DNA of 20,640 bases from Paracoccaceae bacterium (lineage in GTDB: Bacteria; Pseudomonadota; Alphaproteobacteria; Rhodobacterales; Rhodobacteraceae). Of the stretch, positions 14,654-20,640 are shown one piece after another. Made by a program: the position numbers and the translations under genes. Position 1 is the first letter of the stretch; each line of letters starts with the position of its first letter. The notes under the pieces are model-generated. The model ran no database searches and was not told where the DNA came from. It saw only the letters and a list, made by a program, of their open reading frames with translations. The DNA is taken from assembly GCA_020441345.1 (NCBI GenBank), contig JAGRMK010000183.1, positions 841 to 21,480 on the forward strand. The letters run 5' to 3'.

Positions 14654-15306
14654 ACGGGCCGCAGGATCTGGGCGGGCGCATGGGGTTCGGCCCGGTGCTG
14701 CCCGAGGACAACGAACCGCTGTTTCATGCCGAGTGGGAGGCCCGCGCGCTGGGTGTCGTGCTGGCCTGCGGGGCGCTGGGCCAGTGGACGCTGGACGAAA
14801 ATCGCCACGCGCGCGAATCGCTCCATCCGGCGATCTACTATGCGTCCAGCTACTATGAAATCTGGATCCGGGCGTTGGAGGTCCTGCTGCTGCGGCACGG
14901 GTTGATCAGTGCCGAGGAGCTGGAAAGCGGCGCCGCAGCGCCCGCCGCGCCGCACCCGCGCCGCTTGGCGGCCACGGCCGTTCCGGCGGCGCTGGCGCGG
15001 GGCGGACCGACCGATCGCGACATCGATACACCGCCGCGCTATGCGCCAGGAGACCGGGTTCGGGCGCGCCAGATGCACCCGAAAACCCACACTCGCCTGC
15101 CGCGTTACCTGACCGGGCACAGCGGCGTGATCGAGGCGGATCGTGGCGGCTACGTGCTGCCCGACACCAACGCGCACGGGCTGGGCGAGCATCCGCAGCG
15201 TCTTTACACCGTGGTTTTCGATGGGCGCGAGGTCTGGGGCGAGGGGGCAGAGCCCGGTCTGACGATCAGCGCCGATCTGTGGGAGGGATATCTTGAGAAC
15301 GCCTGA
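14650..15306 (+). CDS. nthB: Nitrile hydratase beta subunit
   Basis: A 218-residue subunit of normal length. The start MNGPQDLGGRMGFGPVLPE is highly typical, and FHAEWEARALGVVLACGALG continues the N-terminal helical domain. The C-terminal SH3-like barrel contains YAPGDRVRARQMHPKTHTRLPRY (read in two parts) and HGLGEHPQRLYTVVFDGREVWG. The subunit closes the active site and supports metal insertion. It is coupled to the alpha gene by an ATGA overlap, and its last 14 nt overlap the accessory gene. The alpha-beta-accessory order matches cobalt enzymes such as that of Pseudomonas putida. Confidence 0.96.
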   Translation: MNGPQDLGGRMGFGPVLPEDNEPLFHAEWEARALGVVLACGALGQWTLDENRHARESLHPAIYYASSYYEIWIRALEVLLLRHGLISAEELESGAAAPAAPHPRRLAATAVPAALARGGPTDRDIDTPPRYAPGDRVRARQMHPKTHTRLPRYLTGHSGVIEADRGGYVLPDTNAHGLGEHPQRLYTVVFDGREVWGEGAEPGLTISADLWEGYLENA

Positions 15307-15598
15307 AGCGCCCTTTGACGCGCCCTGGCAGGCGCAGGTTTTCGGCCTGACGGTCGCCTTGCACGAACAGGGCGTGTTTGACTGGCCGACCTGGGCACAG
15401 GCGCTGGGCGCCGCGCTGCGCGAGGATGACCGCTACTGGCAGGCCTGGCTTTCGGCGCTCGAAGCGCTGTTGTCGGCGCGCGGGATCGCTGAGCCAGGGC
15501 AGATCATCGACCTCGCGCATCAATGGCAGGACGCGGCCCACGCCACGCCGCACGGGCAGCCGATCCGGCTGGAAAACGCGGGGCATGGTGCGGTCTGA
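15293..15598 (+). CDS. Nitrile hydratase accessory/activator protein (beta-N-terminus-like, cobalt type)
   Basis: A 101-residue protein resembling the N-terminal domain of the beta subunit: FDAPWQAQVFGLTVALHEQG corresponds to FHAEWEARALGVVLACGALG, and YWQAWLSALEALLSARGI to YYEIWIRALEVLLLRHGLIS. Such small proteins (P14K or NhlE type) act as self-subunit-swapping or activator chaperones for cobalt incorporation into the alpha subunit. Translation very probably begins at TTG 15293, preceded by the strong ribosome-binding site GGGAGGG about 6 nt upstream, inside the end of nthB. No amidase gene follows in the window. Confidence 0.87.
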   Translation: MRTPEAPFDAPWQAQVFGLTVALHEQGVFDWPTWAQALGAALREDDRYWQAWLSALEALLSARGIAEPGQIIDLAHQWQDAAHATPHGQPIRLENAGHGAV

Positions 15599-15670
15599 AC
15601 CGTCGCCGTGCGCGAATTATGTACATTAATGTCTAGGCGAATTGGCGAGCCCGTGATAGCGCCATAAGTC
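15599..15670. promoter_or_regulatory. 72-bp AT-richer gap with a perfect 10-bp palindrome
   Basis: The gap between the nitrile hydratase accessory gene and the DMT exporter contains ACATTAATGT (15623-15632), a perfect palindrome in an otherwise GC-rich region, followed at once by CTAGGCG. It is a plausible operator/promoter region for the exporter, but no clear -35/-10 pair was found. Confidence 0.35.
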
Positions 15671-16579
15671 ATGAACAAGTTCACCAGCCACGTTTCACCC
15701 GGTATCGGACTGGCAACGCTAGGCGTTATCATCGCCTCGGTCGGGTTTGGCTTTGTGCCCGTCTTTGCCCGCTCGTTGACCGAAGCGGGAATGGCCCCGC
15801 ATGCTGTTGCGCTTTATCGCTACGTGCTGGCGGTTCTGGTTCTGATGCCGGTGGTCTGGCGTTGGCGCCATGAACGCGGCCCGCTGCTATGGGGCCTGTT
15901 TGTCGGTCTGGCGATGGGGCTCGGCTGGGTCGGATATGTCAGCGCGTTGCGCGTCGTGCCGGTTTCCACCGCCGGAGTTCTCTACATGACCTATCCGGTG
16001 TTCACGCTGATCCTCTCGTGGGGTCTGTTCGGCGACAAGCCGACGGTGCGCGGGACCATCGGCGCGCTGATGATCGTCGTGGCGGCAGCGGTCGTGGCCT
16101 CGCCCGCGGCGATCGACCCGGCGCAGATCCCGGCGCTTTTGTTGTCGCTGACCGCGCCCGCGGGGTTCGGGTTGGGGATCGCGGTGCTGGTGCACAAATT
16201 GACCCCCATCCCGGCCCTGGCACGGATCGGCATTGTCTCGGCCGGGTCTGTCATCGGACTGTTGCCGCTGGTGCTGACAACCGCTCCGGCAGCATTGATG
16301 CCGGTGGATGGCAAGGGGTGGTTGATGGTCCTCGGTATCGGGTTGGGCACCGCGTTGATCCCGCAACTGCTCTATACCGTCTGTTCGCCGATGATCGGCA
16401 CCGCGCGCACCGCCATGGCGGGCAGCGTGGAACTGCCGGTGATGTTCGCGCTGGGGTGGCTGTTCTTTGGCGAGGCCCTGCACCCGGCGCAGGGAGCCGC
16501 GCTGGTGCTGGTGTTGGCCGCGATCCTGATCACACCGGGTCGCCGCGCGCGCAGTATCGCGGCGACTCTGCGCCGTTAG
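15671..16579 (+). CDS. DMT-superfamily EamA transporter
   Basis: A 302-residue membrane protein with ten hydrophobic segments in two EamA repeats (about residues 12-140 and 150-290). The first contains IIASVGFGFVPVFARSLTEAG, APHAVALYRYVLAVLVLMPV and VPVSTAGVLYMTYPVFTLIL (read in parts), the second AMAGSVELPVMFALGWLFFG and EALHPAQGAALVLVLAAI. EamA proteins usually export amino acids or small metabolites; the substrate is not deducible here. The ATG at 15671 has no good ribosome-binding site. The TAG stop overlaps the stop of the convergent beta-propeller gene, so the two genes share 4 bp. Confidence 0.9.
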   Translation: MNKFTSHVSPGIGLATLGVIIASVGFGFVPVFARSLTEAGMAPHAVALYRYVLAVLVLMPVVWRWRHERGPLLWGLFVGLAMGLGWVGYVSALRVVPVSTAGVLYMTYPVFTLILSWGLFGDKPTVRGTIGALMIVVAAAVVASPAAIDPAQIPALLLSLTAPAGFGLGIAVLVHKLTPIPALARIGIVSAGSVIGLLPLVLTTAPAALMPVDGKGWLMVLGIGLGTALIPQLLYTVCSPMIGTARTAMAGSVELPVMFALGWLFFGEALHPAQGAALVLVLAAILITPGRRARSIAATLRR

Positions 16580-17745
16580 CGCCGGTGCAGCACCTCGACG
16601 CCCAGCACCATCGGCAGGTGCCGTGCGATTTCGACCCAGGTGTCGCCCTCGTCGGCGGTCGCAAAGATGGATCCGGTGTTGGTGCCGAAATAAACCCCGG
16701 CCTGATCGCAGCGGTCGGTTGCCATCGCCTGCCGCAACACGGTGAAAAAGCAGTGCTCACCCGGCAGCCCGGCGCGTTGGTCGTGCCAGGTCGCGCCGCC
16801 ATCGCGGGATCGCCAGACGGCGGCGCGCGCTTCGGGCGGATAGCGCCCCTGGCTGTCGCCGTTCAGCGGAAGCACCCACAGGGTTTGCGGATCATGCGGA
16901 TGCACGGCAATCGGAAACCCGAAGGTCGAGGGCAGGCCCGCGCTGATCTCGTCCCAGCTGCGCCCGCCATCGAACGACCGGAACACCCCCTGATGGTTCT
17001 GCTGATACAGCAGATCGCCCGTCCCCTGTGGCGCGCGTTGCAGGTTGTGCACGCAAAGCCCGACGTCATGGCCGCAGGCGCCCGGCGCGTCGTCGTGGTG
17101 GTGCGGTTCGTCTGGCCCGGTGTTCGATCGCCGGTTGCGCCGCTCCCAGGTCGCGCCGCCGTCCTCGGTCGCGAACACCCCGGCGGCCGAGATGCCGACC
17201 CACATCTTGTCGGGCGTTTCCGGCGTGCCGGTGATCGTATGCAGCACCAGCCCCGCCGCCCCCGGTTGCCAGCCGTCCGCCGATGGGTGGTCGCTGAGCC
17301 CCTGCACCTTGGTCCAGGTCGCGCCTCGGTCGGTGCTGGCGAACAGGGCGGCAGGCTTGGCCCCGGCATACAGCGTGCCGTGGTTCAGGCCCAGCGACCA
17401 GAGCGCGTTGATCTGCCCTTTGAAGGGCGCATCCGGCGACGGGCCGCGCCCGAACATTGCGCGCATCCCCTCGTCCTGCGCCAGCCATTCATCCATCGTG
17501 CCGTTCGACAACAGCGACAACGACCAGGTGGCGCCATTGTCCTCGGATCGCCAGATGCCGGACCCGTGCCATTCGCCGCCCGACGCCGCCCAGAGGGTTC
17601 CGGTTTCCGGGTCGCCGACGACATGATTGGTCGGCCAGCCGTCGCAGAACGGGCCGCGCAACGCCCAGTCGCGCCGATCCCCGTCCGATTCCAGCAAAAA
17701 CACGCCTTTGGATGTGCCGATCAGCACGGTGATACGCTCTGCCAT
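16576..17745 (-). CDS. BNR/Asp-box beta-propeller protein (sialidase-like fold, VPS10/YCF48-like)
   Basis: A 389-residue protein with six Asp-box motifs of the form S/T-x-D-x-G-x-T/S-W at residues 67-74, 137-144, 193-200, 257-264, 313-320 and 363-370. Such boxes lie on beta-propeller blades, so a six- or seven-bladed propeller is expected. There is no signal peptide, so it is probably cytoplasmic. The Arg triad of true sialidases is not recognisable, and it is better called a BNR-repeat protein than a glycosidase. An unusual insert at about residues 212-231 (DEPHHHDDAPGACGHDVGLC) is rich in His, Asp and Cys. ATG 17745 is preferred over 17748 because of spacing from a run of six G. The function is unknown. 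Confidence 0.85.
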   Translation of the reverse strand: MAERITVLIGTSKGVFLLESDGDRRDWALRGPFCDGWPTNHVVGDPETGTLWAASGGEWHGSGIWRSEDNGATWSLSLLSNGTMDEWLAQDEGMRAMFGRGPSPDAPFKGQINALWSLGLNHGTLYAGAKPAALFASTDRGATWTKVQGLSDHPSADGWQPGAAGLVLHTITGTPETPDKMWVGISAAGVFATEDGGATWERRNRRSNTGPDEPHHHDDAPGACGHDVGLCVHNLQRAPQGTGDLLYQQNHQGVFRSFDGGRSWDEISAGLPSTFGFPIAVHPHDPQTLWVLPLNGDSQGRYPPEARAAVWRSRDGGATWHDQRAGLPGEHCFFTVLRQAMATDRCDQAGVYFGTNTGSIFATADEGDTWVEIARHLPMVLGVEVLHRR

Positions 17746-17768
17746 CATGCCCCCCTGTTCAAACGATC

Positions 17769-17777
17769 AGCCTAGCA
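17769..17777 (-). promoter_or_regulatory. Possible extended -10 (TGCTAGGCT) of the beta-propeller gene
   Basis: Minus-strand TGC-TAGGCT (17777-17769) fits an extended -10 (TGn followed by a -10 hexamer). Transcription would start near 17762, giving a leader of about 17 nt with a G-run ribosome-binding site. No -35 is seen. Confidence 0.3.
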
Positions 17778-17822
17778 TGAAATCCTGTGGCAGAGGGGCG
17801 TATTTTCGCGCGTGGGCACCCC

Positions 17823-18305
17823 TCAGCGGAGCAGCGGCGACGGGGCGGCGCGCGGCTTCAACGGCGCGCGGCTGCGGTCGTTGCCGGCGGTTGCGGCCTT
17901 GGCGGCCAGCGCGGTGAACGCGGCGCGTTCAGCGTCCGAAAGCCCGGCCAGGATGTCGGGTTGAATGGCCTCGATGTCCGGGCGGATCCTGTGCAACAGG
18001 GCTGCGCCCGCGTCGCTCAGGGTGACGCGCCGCGCTCTGCGGTCACGTGCGTTGACTGTGCGCGTTACCAGTCCCTTGGTTTCCAGCCGGTCGACGACGC
18101 CGCCAATCGTCACCCGGTCATAGGCGATCAGCCCGGCCAGCGTCGCCTGATCCACGCCCGGATTGTCGTCGAGACATGCCAGCGCGGCGAATTGCACGGG
18201 TGTCAGATCCAGCCCCAGGGCCTGCATCCGGTCCTGGAAGATCGAGGTCGAAATCTGGTTCAGCCGCCGGATCAGATGGCCGGGCATCGCGTGGAACGGT
18301 GTCAT
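17823..18305 (-). CDS. MarR-family regulator of the gentisate operon
   Basis: A 160-residue winged-helix regulator. LDLTPVQFAALACLDDNPGV (about 32-51) and DQATLAGLIAYDRVTIGGVV (about 52-71) form the helix-turn-helix. DRLETKGLVTRTVNARDRRA and RRVTLSDAG (about 72-100) form the wing, with the DxR pattern typical of the family. The dimerising helices are at both ends. It is divergent from gentisate dioxygenase with an 86-bp shared control region, the usual arrangement for MarR repressors of aromatic catabolism that respond to a pathway aromatic acid. The ATG at 18305 lies 6 nt after a -10-like TATCCT and has no ribosome-binding site, so the mRNA is probably leaderless. Confidence 0.92.
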   Translation of the reverse strand: MTPFHAMPGHLIRRLNQISTSIFQDRMQALGLDLTPVQFAALACLDDNPGVDQATLAGLIAYDRVTIGGVVDRLETKGLVTRTVNARDRRARRVTLSDAGAALLHRIRPDIEAIQPDILAGLSDAERAAFTALAAKAATAGNDRSRAPLKPRAAPSPLLR

Positions 18306-18311
18306 GGCGGC

Positions 18312-18339
18312 AGGATACAGGGAACGGAGTATTTGACAA
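18312..18339 (-). promoter_or_regulatory. Promoter of the marR gene, probably leaderless
   Basis: Minus-strand TTGTCA (18339-18334), a 16-nt spacer, TATCCT (18317-18312), then 6 nt to the ATG at 18305. Both hexamers are good (five and four matches), and the spacing puts the transcription start at or next to the A of the ATG. Confidence 0.55.
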
Positions 18340-18362
18340 GTATGCTTATCGTTAGCATGCTT
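18333..18362 (+). promoter_or_regulatory. Gentisate operon promoter with overlapping MarR operator
   Basis: Plus-strand TTGACA (18333-18338) is a perfect -35; CATGCT (18356-18361) sits 17 nt downstream as a weak -10. The inverted repeat AAGTATGCT (18338-18346), 7-nt spacer, AGCATGCTT (18354-18362), with one mismatch in nine pairs, fills the space from -35 to -10. A dimeric MarR protein bound there would block RNA polymerase. The marR -35 (18334-18339) overlaps this -35, so one bound dimer could affect both directions. The dioxygenase ATG follows with GGGAGG as ribosome-binding site. Confidence 0.6.
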
Positions 18363-18391
18363 CGCAAAATTGGATCAGGGAGGCGAATCGG

Positions 18392-19423
18392 ATGACGCAG
18401 CTGGGAACGCTGGAGGAGCTGCCAAAGGCCTATCGCGATGCGCTGACCGCCGCGGGGGTCGCGCCGCTCTGGCCGATGATGCGCAACGTCCTGCCGCATG
18501 ACAAACCGAGCCCGACCACCAGGCCCGGGTTCTGGGCCTATGAGGCGATCCGTCCCTTGCTGCTGCAAGCAGGCGACCTGACGCCGGTCGAAAAGGCCGA
18601 GCGGCGGGTTCTGGTGCTCTCGGATCCCGGACGCGGCGCCGGTGCGATGCAGGCGACCGCAAGTCTGTATCTGGGGTTGCAACTGCTGTTGCCCGGCGAA
18701 ACCGCGCCCGCGCATGTGCACACCCCGTCGGCGGTGCGCATCGTCGTCGAGGGCAAAGGGGGATATACCGTGGTCGATGGCGAGGTATTGCCAATGGAAG
18801 ATGGCGACCTGGTGATGACACCGGGCGGCGACTGGCACGAGCATGGGCATGACGGGACAGAGCCGGTTGTCTGGCTGGACGTGCTGGACCTGCCGCTGTT
18901 CCATTATCTCGAAGGCTCTTATGCCGTTGAAGGCCCTTTGCAGGCGCGTCGCAACCGGCCCGATGCGGCGATGGTCGAATACCGGTCTGCCGGTCTGGTG
19001 CCCAGCCGAAGCCGCCACCGGGCCCGGCGCTATCCGATGGCGCGGTTTCCCTGGGTGCGCACCGAACAAGCCTTGCGGCAGATCGGGCGTTTCGGCACTG
19101 GCGGCGCGGCCGAAGTCGATTACGTCAACCCCGAAACCGGCGAGGATGTCTTGCCTGCGATGGGTTTCACGGCGATGATGCTGGCCAAGGGGCAGGCAGA
19201 GCGCCCGCCGCTGCGGTCGTGTTCTTCTGCGTTCCATGTCGTCAAGGGACGGGGGCGCAGCATGATCGACGGTCAGGTAATCGACTGGGGCCCCAAGGAT
19301 ACGTTCACCGCCCCGCCGTTTGCCGCTATCGACCACCACGCGGCCGAGGAAAGCTTTCTCGTTCGCGCCCATGATCGCCCGCTTCAGGACAAGCTGGGCT
19401 ACTACGAGGAACGCGCAAGATGA
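18392..19423 (+). CDS. gtdA: Gentisate 1,2-dioxygenase
   Basis: A 343-residue bicupin dioxygenase, the usual length for the family. The N-terminal cupin carries the iron ligands in PAHVHTPSAVRIVVEG (His108 and His110) and GGDWHEHGHDG (His149). The C-terminal cupin is seen near PLRSCSSAFHVVKGRGRSMI. SATASLYLGLQLLLPGE-like and RPGFWAYEAIRPLLL segments are typical of gentisate and 1-hydroxy-2-naphthoate dioxygenases. The enzyme cleaves gentisate between C1 and C2 to maleylpyruvate with O2 and Fe(II). The downstream fumarylpyruvate hydrolase and isomerase favour gentisate over related substrates. AGGGAGG lies 8 nt before the ATG; the stop overlaps the next ATG as ATGA. Confidence 0.94.
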   Translation: MTQLGTLEELPKAYRDALTAAGVAPLWPMMRNVLPHDKPSPTTRPGFWAYEAIRPLLLQAGDLTPVEKAERRVLVLSDPGRGAGAMQATASLYLGLQLLLPGETAPAHVHTPSAVRIVVEGKGGYTVVDGEVLPMEDGDLVMTPGGDWHEHGHDGTEPVVWLDVLDLPLFHYLEGSYAVEGPLQARRNRPDAAMVEYRSAGLVPSRSRHRARRYPMARFPWVRTEQALRQIGRFGTGGAAEVDYVNPETGEDVLPAMGFTAMMLAKGQAERPPLRSCSSAFHVVKGRGRSMIDGQVIDWGPKDTFTAPPFAAIDHHAAEESFLVRAHDRPLQDKLGYYEERAR

Positions 19424-20124
19424 CCGAAACCCTGTTCAAGACGCCGGAGTTCCACACGATCCCGGTAAGCGGCGAGAAGGCCGAATACCCGGTGGTGCGC
19501 ATCTTTTGCGTGGGCCGCAATTACGAGGCGCACGCCGCCGAAATGGGTGGCACCGTCGACCGCGAAGCACCGTGGTATTTCACCAAGTCCGCGATATCCG
19601 CCGTGACATTGACGGGTGCAACCCTGCCCTATCCACCGGGCACACAGAACTTCCATTTCGAGATGGAGCTGGTCGTTGCCATCGGGGCGCCGGTCTTCAA
19701 GGCCGATCTGGCAACGGCGGAACAGGCAATATACGGCTATGGCTGCGGATTGGACATGACGCGGCGGGACCGGCAGCAGGATGGCAAGGACAACCGCCGC
19801 CCCTGGGATCTGGGAAAGGATGTCGAGGGGTCGGCGGTTCTGGGCGCCTTGACCCGCGCTGGGCAGTCTGGCGCACTGGCTGGCAAGCGCATTCATCTGG
19901 AGGTGAACGGGGAGGTGAAACAGGATGCCACACTGGCCGAGATGGTCTGGTCGCCAGCCGAGGTGATCAGCCACCTGTCGCATTATTACCATCTGCGCCC
20001 GGGCGACATCATCATGACCGGCACGCCGGCGGGTGTTGGCGCGGTGGTCGCGGGCGATGTGATCACCGGTGGCATCGACGGGTTGGCGCCGATCCGCTTG
20101 ACGATTGCGGCCGCAGAAGGCTGA
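19420..20124 (+). CDS. nagK: Fumarylpyruvate hydrolase (FAH family)
   Basis: A 234-residue fumarylacetoacetase-fold enzyme. It has IFCVGRNYEAHAAEMG (about 28-43), the metal-binding acidic pair in NFHFEMELVVAIG, YGYGCGLDMTRRDRQ with the third acidic ligand, and RPGDIIMTGTPAGVGAV near the C-terminus. FAH-family members of this length in gentisate operons hydrolyse 3-fumarylpyruvate to fumarate and pyruvate. The assignment rests on the place between gentisate dioxygenase and the isomerase, the same order as nagI-nagK-nagL of Ralstonia sp. U2. The symbol follows that operon and is unrelated to N-acetylglucosamine kinase. It is coupled to gtdA by an ATGA overlap. Confidence 0.92.
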   Translation: MTETLFKTPEFHTIPVSGEKAEYPVVRIFCVGRNYEAHAAEMGGTVDREAPWYFTKSAISAVTLTGATLPYPPGTQNFHFEMELVVAIGAPVFKADLATAEQAIYGYGCGLDMTRRDRQQDGKDNRRPWDLGKDVEGSAVLGALTRAGQSGALAGKRIHLEVNGEVKQDATLAEMVWSPAEVISHLSHYYHLRPGDIIMTGTPAGVGAVVAGDVITGGIDGLAPIRLTIAAAEG

Positions 20125-20179
20125 AGTTGGCGCCCGTGCCCGTGCGTGGCCAATGCCTTGTCCCAGGAAAGGAACACCG

Positions 20180-20640
20180 ATGATCCGGTTCCACGGTTAT
20201 TTTCGCAGTTCGTCCAGCTATCGCTGCCGCATCGCCTTCAACCTGAAAGGGGTGGCGTATGAGTTCGTGCCCGTCCATCTGACGCGGGATGGCGGTCAGC
20301 AGAAAACCGACGCGTATCGGGCGCTCAACCCGCAGGGGCTGGTCCCGGCGCTGGAGGTGGACGGTCTGGTCCTGACGCAATCGCCGGCGATTCTGGAGTG
20401 GCTGGACGAAACCTATCCCGAACCGCGGCTGTTGCCCGACACCCCCGATGGTCGGGCGGCGGTTCGCGCGTTCTGCGCTGTCATCGCCTGCGAGATCCAT
20501 CCGCTTCAGAACCTGCGCACCCTGCAATATCTGGGCGCGGAATTCGGCCAGGACCAGAGCGGCAAGGACGCTTGGTGCCAACGCTGGATCGGCGATGGGC
20601 TGGCAGCCTGCGAGGCGCTTCTGGCCCGCCGCCCACAAAG
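20180..20640 (+). CDS. maiA: Maleylpyruvate/maleylacetoacetate isomerase (zeta-class GST), cut by window edge
   Basis: The first 153 codons of a glutathione-S-transferase-fold isomerase that continues past the right edge. The glutathione site motif SSSSYRCRIAFNLKG (residues 10-24) is the zeta-class signature, followed by NPQGLVPALEVDG and LTQSPAILEWLDETYPEPRL of the thioredoxin-like domain, then RAFCAVIACEIHPLQNLRTL of the helical domain. In this operon it should convert maleylpyruvate to fumarylpyruvate using glutathione (NagL-like); sequence alone does not separate this from tyrosine-pathway maleylacetoacetate isomerase. AGGAAAGGAACACCG precedes the ATG, and the gap to the hydrolase is 55 nt. 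Confidence 0.9.
   Translation, partial: MIRFHGYFRSSSSYRCRIAFNLKGVAYEFVPVHLTRDGGQQKTDAYRALNPQGLVPALEVDGLVLTQSPAILEWLDETYPEPRLLPDTPDGRAAVRAFCAVIACEIHPLQNLRTLQYLGAEFGQDQSGKDAWCQRWIGDGLAACEALLARRPQ

Noticed and set aside
16576..17745. Sialidase (exo-alpha-sialidase) function for the Asp-box protein
   Set aside because: Asp boxes mark the propeller fold, but I could not find the arginine triad or catalytic Tyr/Glu and Asp context of sialidases.
15889..17775. A 628-codon plus-strand open frame running through the DMT exporter and under the propeller gene
   Set aside because: It spans two real genes in other frames, carries no recognisable motif, and its Arg/Gly/Ala-rich composition is typical of GC-rich shadow frames.
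1..20640. Mobile elements, CRISPR arrays, tRNA or rRNA genes
   Set aside because: No transposase or integrase motif, no regularly spaced long repeats, and no tRNA-like cloverleaf or rRNA sequence was recognised on either strand.

Overview
The window looks like chromosomal DNA of a high-GC alphaproteobacterium, most likely a member of the Rhodobacteraceae (Roseobacter/Paracoccus-type). The reasons are the strong GC bias, dense gene packing with many 4-bp ATGA stop/start overlaps, a TAXI-type TRAP transporter with its DUF1850 partner, and B12 side-chain genes with alphaproteobacterial organisation. No tRNA, rRNA, CRISPR array, insertion sequence or phage gene was seen. About 22 protein genes fill the window, and the longest gene-free stretch is about 230 bp.

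Layout. (1) Positions 1-1938, minus strand: TAXI solute-binding protein, DUF1850 protein, and the N-terminal part of a fused TRAP permease cut by the window edge. (2) 2062-5993, plus strand: a three-gene unit joined by ATGA overlaps. It holds a TetR-type regulator with two DNA-binding domains, an 883-residue phosphotransferase with the domain order of rifampin phosphotransferase, and a small COG0701-like permease. A 26-bp inverted repeat lies just before the regulator. (3) 6006-8727, minus strand: threonine kinase, CbiB and threonine-phosphate decarboxylase, which together make and attach the aminopropanol-phosphate arm of cobalamin. (4) 8885-10051, minus strand: a Wza-like polysaccharide-export lipoprotein standing alone. 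(5) 10283-15598, plus strand: an FAD-dependent dehydrogenase, an (S)-2-haloacid dehalogenase, an MFS transporter, and a cobalt-type nitrile hydratase (alpha, beta, accessory protein). (6) 15671-17748: a DMT/EamA exporter convergent with a six-Asp-box beta-propeller protein; their stop codons overlap. (7) 17823-20640: a MarR regulator divergent from gentisate dioxygenase, fumarylpyruvate hydrolase and a maleylpyruvate/maleylacetoacetate isomerase cut by the window edge.

How the genes work together. Region 7 is the lower gentisate pathway: gentisate to maleylpyruvate to fumarylpyruvate to fumarate plus pyruvate. It is probably controlled by the MarR protein through a 9-7-9 inverted repeat that covers the dioxygenase promoter. 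Region 3 is one biochemical module of three consecutive steps. Region 5 reads as an accessory catabolic or detoxification set for haloacids and nitriles. Region 2 is the least ordinary part: an antibiotic-phosphotransferase-like enzyme, a double-HTH regulator and a half-size permease, apparently co-translated.

Regulatory reading. Five putative promoters share a -10 of the form TAGNNT, and three genes (tetR, MFS, marR) lack a ribosome-binding site and have a -10-like hexamer 6-7 nt before the ATG, which suggests leaderless mRNAs. All functional calls are from sequence reading alone; no database search was run.
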